From NCBI GenBank assembly GCA_964019425.1, contig OZ025795.1:124001-188000 (forward strand): a stretch of DNA of 64,000 bases, given 5' to 3'. Source of the stretch: Flectonema sp. DT1601. Taxonomy: Eukaryota; Euglenozoa; Diplonemea; Diplonemida; Diplonemidae. Below are positions 62,830 to 64,000 of this stretch, in pieces; within the stretch, counting starts at the first letter, position 1; the number at the start of each line of letters is the position of its first letter. A model generated the notes under the pieces. It saw only the letters and a program-made list of their open reading frames with translations, was not told where the DNA came from and searched no databases. The translations under genes and the position numbers were made by a program.

Positions 62830-64000
62830 TTAATTTGATTGTGGTGTCGTCTCAGCTTTCAAGACGACATTTGACTCGAACGCAGTCTCTCCAGGGCTTT
62901 CTTGCTTTAAAGTAGAAGCGCTGGGTGATACCAGCTGTTCGTTTGTTGGAGCAGTGCAGGGCCGTTCATCATCATCATCACCTTCCATCCAGTAGACGAA
63001 TCTTTTAGTTCCAACTGGATTAGTTGGATTAAACTCACTTAATTTATTAATATCGATAACCTGTTCAATGACTTCTATATTTCTCTGAGCTAAATACTCA
63101 TCTTCAGTAGCATCCTCAGGTGGTGGTGGGAGTGGTCCAGTATGAGTTTTAATATGTAGTTGTTGCTGTCCACGCATTTGAGCTAAAAGTTCTTTAGTTG
63201 CCAAGTGATGGCGGATGATTCCCCTTTTCGATTTACGTCTCTCTCCGGTATTTTCATTATAACTTCCGAATCTAATTGCCTTCTTAACTTTACCAACAGC
63301 ATCAGGTGGCATTTGAGATTTTCTAATTGAAGACGTGCGAGATCGGGATCGCCAAATTCTACTCGCATGTGAGTTACCTGGTGTGGGACTCTCATCCTCA
63401 TCAAAGGCTGACTCTTTTCGATATCGAAGATATTTCTTAATCGAAAATGCTGCCAAAACAGCCCCAGCAAAGACGGAAATACTAATAATAATAGTAGTCG
63501 ACTGCGTACTACTAACTCCACTAACCCTCTCACCAGATAAAATAACAGGTTCTTCAGGAGGTAGAACAAAGTCAGTAGACGATGGCATTGGAGTTGAGTC
63601 ATCAACAACTACTACGGGGATTAACTCTTCCATGAACGCGAGAGCGAATATACTAAAATGTGTTATTTGACATCCGTATGAAGTTTGTCTCAGTCCTGCA
63701 GGCATAATAAGAGGGTCAAGTCTGCTGGCTGATTCTATCCTTCCAACACCTACCCAGTCTCCCCATAGCCATGTTGAATCTTCCCAATAAACACAATTAT
63801 AAGATCTTCTGTAGTTTATATCAGAAGATAATGAGAACATTATAGTTGCTATTGGTTCACTAGTATTCATTGAAGCAACGTTAATGGGTACTTTAGTAGT
63901 CTGATCTCTTACTGAAATACTAATTATAGTTGATTCCAGTAACAGAGTGTGTGTCTTCCCATCAACACCTTGTATTGTGAATGATCGGTCAGCTCCTGGA
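62830..64000 (-). CDS. Partial single-pass membrane protein with GPS-like motif
   Basis: The frame is open from the window edge (N-terminus missing) for 390 codons. The extracellular part contains CVYWEDSTWLW and, about 40 residues later, YGCQITHFSIFALAF. This matches the GPS pattern Cys-x-x-W ... CxxTHFSxFA, with the autoproteolysis tripeptide H-x-S (HFS). A single hydrophobic segment follows (TTIIISISVFAGAVLAAF, then KKYLRYRKES), not the seven helices of adhesion GPCRs. The cytoplasmic tail of about 190 residues is basic then acidic, with Ser/Arg clusters (RIWRSRSRTSSIRKSQ). The family of the missing ectodomain is unknown; polycystin-type or REJ-like receptors also carry GPS motifs. Confidence 0.6.
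   Translation of the reverse strand, partial: PGADRSFTIQGVDGKTHTLLLESTIISISVRDQTTKVPINVASMNTSEPIATIMFSLSSDINYRRSYNCVYWEDSTWLWGDWVGVGRIESASRLDPLIMPAGLRQTSYGCQITHFSIFALAFMEELIPVVVVDDSTPMPSSTDFVLPPEEPVILSGERVSGVSSTQSTTIIISISVFAGAVLAAFSIKKYLRYRKESAFDEDESPTPGNSHASRIWRSRSRTSSIRKSQMPPDAVGKVKKAIRFGSYNENTGERRKSKRGIIRHHLATKELLAQMRGQQQLHIKTHTGPLPPPPEDATEDEYLAQRNIEVIEQVIDINKLSEFNPTNPVGTKRFVYWMEGDDDDERPCTAPTNEQLVSPSASTLKQESPGETAFESNVVLKAETTPQSN

Noticed and set aside
1-64000. Genome-wide reassignment of TGA to Trp or Cys
   Set aside because: TGA ends several other genes cleanly (RIF1, LRR fusion, PH-like, EamA transporter), while Trp and Cys are encoded by TGG and TGT/TGC throughout.

Overview
The window is nuclear DNA of a eukaryote, most likely a unicellular one. 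It has short GT-AG introns (donor usually GTATGT, acceptor usually ACAG), AT-rich spacers full of A/T homopolymers, and eukaryote-only genes (NEDD8 E1 subunit, TRM6, LAMMER kinase, RIF1-like, LSm3, RPS5/uS7, myosin). I cannot name the lineage. All 30 genes I can support lie on the minus strand, often only 150-400 bases apart. Long one-strand gene blocks of this kind are known in kinetoplastids and dinoflagellate relatives, so transcription direction and possible trans-splicing deserve attention.

Layout from left to right. 1-6342: a partial secreted/membrane protein, mitochondrial fission protein MTFP1, TRM6, a three-exon NAE1 and a 2OG-Fe(II) oxygenase-fold protein. 6922-22501: a charged coiled-coil protein, a DDX21-like helicase with a GUCT domain, a CLK/LAMMER kinase, a secreted proteinase K-type subtilase with three Cys-rich modules, a kelch protein, a divergent myosin and a CBM9-like protein. 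23214-26374 and 34221-34895: four GILT thiol reductase genes. Between them are a DUF924/FSH1-hydrolase/LRR fusion and a two-exon 911-aa protein. 35428-41362: a small orphan, an EamA-like transporter, an RRM protein, a PH-like protein and sphingosine kinase. 41520-46706: a non-coding higher-order satellite. 47122-52396: three RPS5 genes whose second introns carry a 182-bp tandem repeat. 52867-64000: an alpha/beta-hydrolase without its nucleophile, a large RIF1 homologue, a three-exon LSM3 and a partial single-pass protein with a GPS-like motif.

The strongest discovery is the GILT family. In all four copies the first cysteine of the CxxC redox centre is an in-frame TGA, giving UxxC. The reading frame is intact on both sides, and the GILT signature CQHGxxECxxNxxxxC is complete. 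TGA is an ordinary stop in other genes here (RIF1, the LRR fusion, the EamA transporter, the PH-like protein), while the GILT genes themselves end in TAA or TAG. This fits a four-member family of selenocysteine GILT enzymes. A short hairpin motif recurs 3' of every copy, but I could not find a canonical SECIS by eye.

The genes show no shared pathway. They look like a mixed run of housekeeping and secreted-protein genes in one directional block, punctuated by two recent local amplifications (GILT and RPS5) and one satellite. I saw no transposon, retroelement, viral remnant, rRNA, tRNA or CRISPR array.
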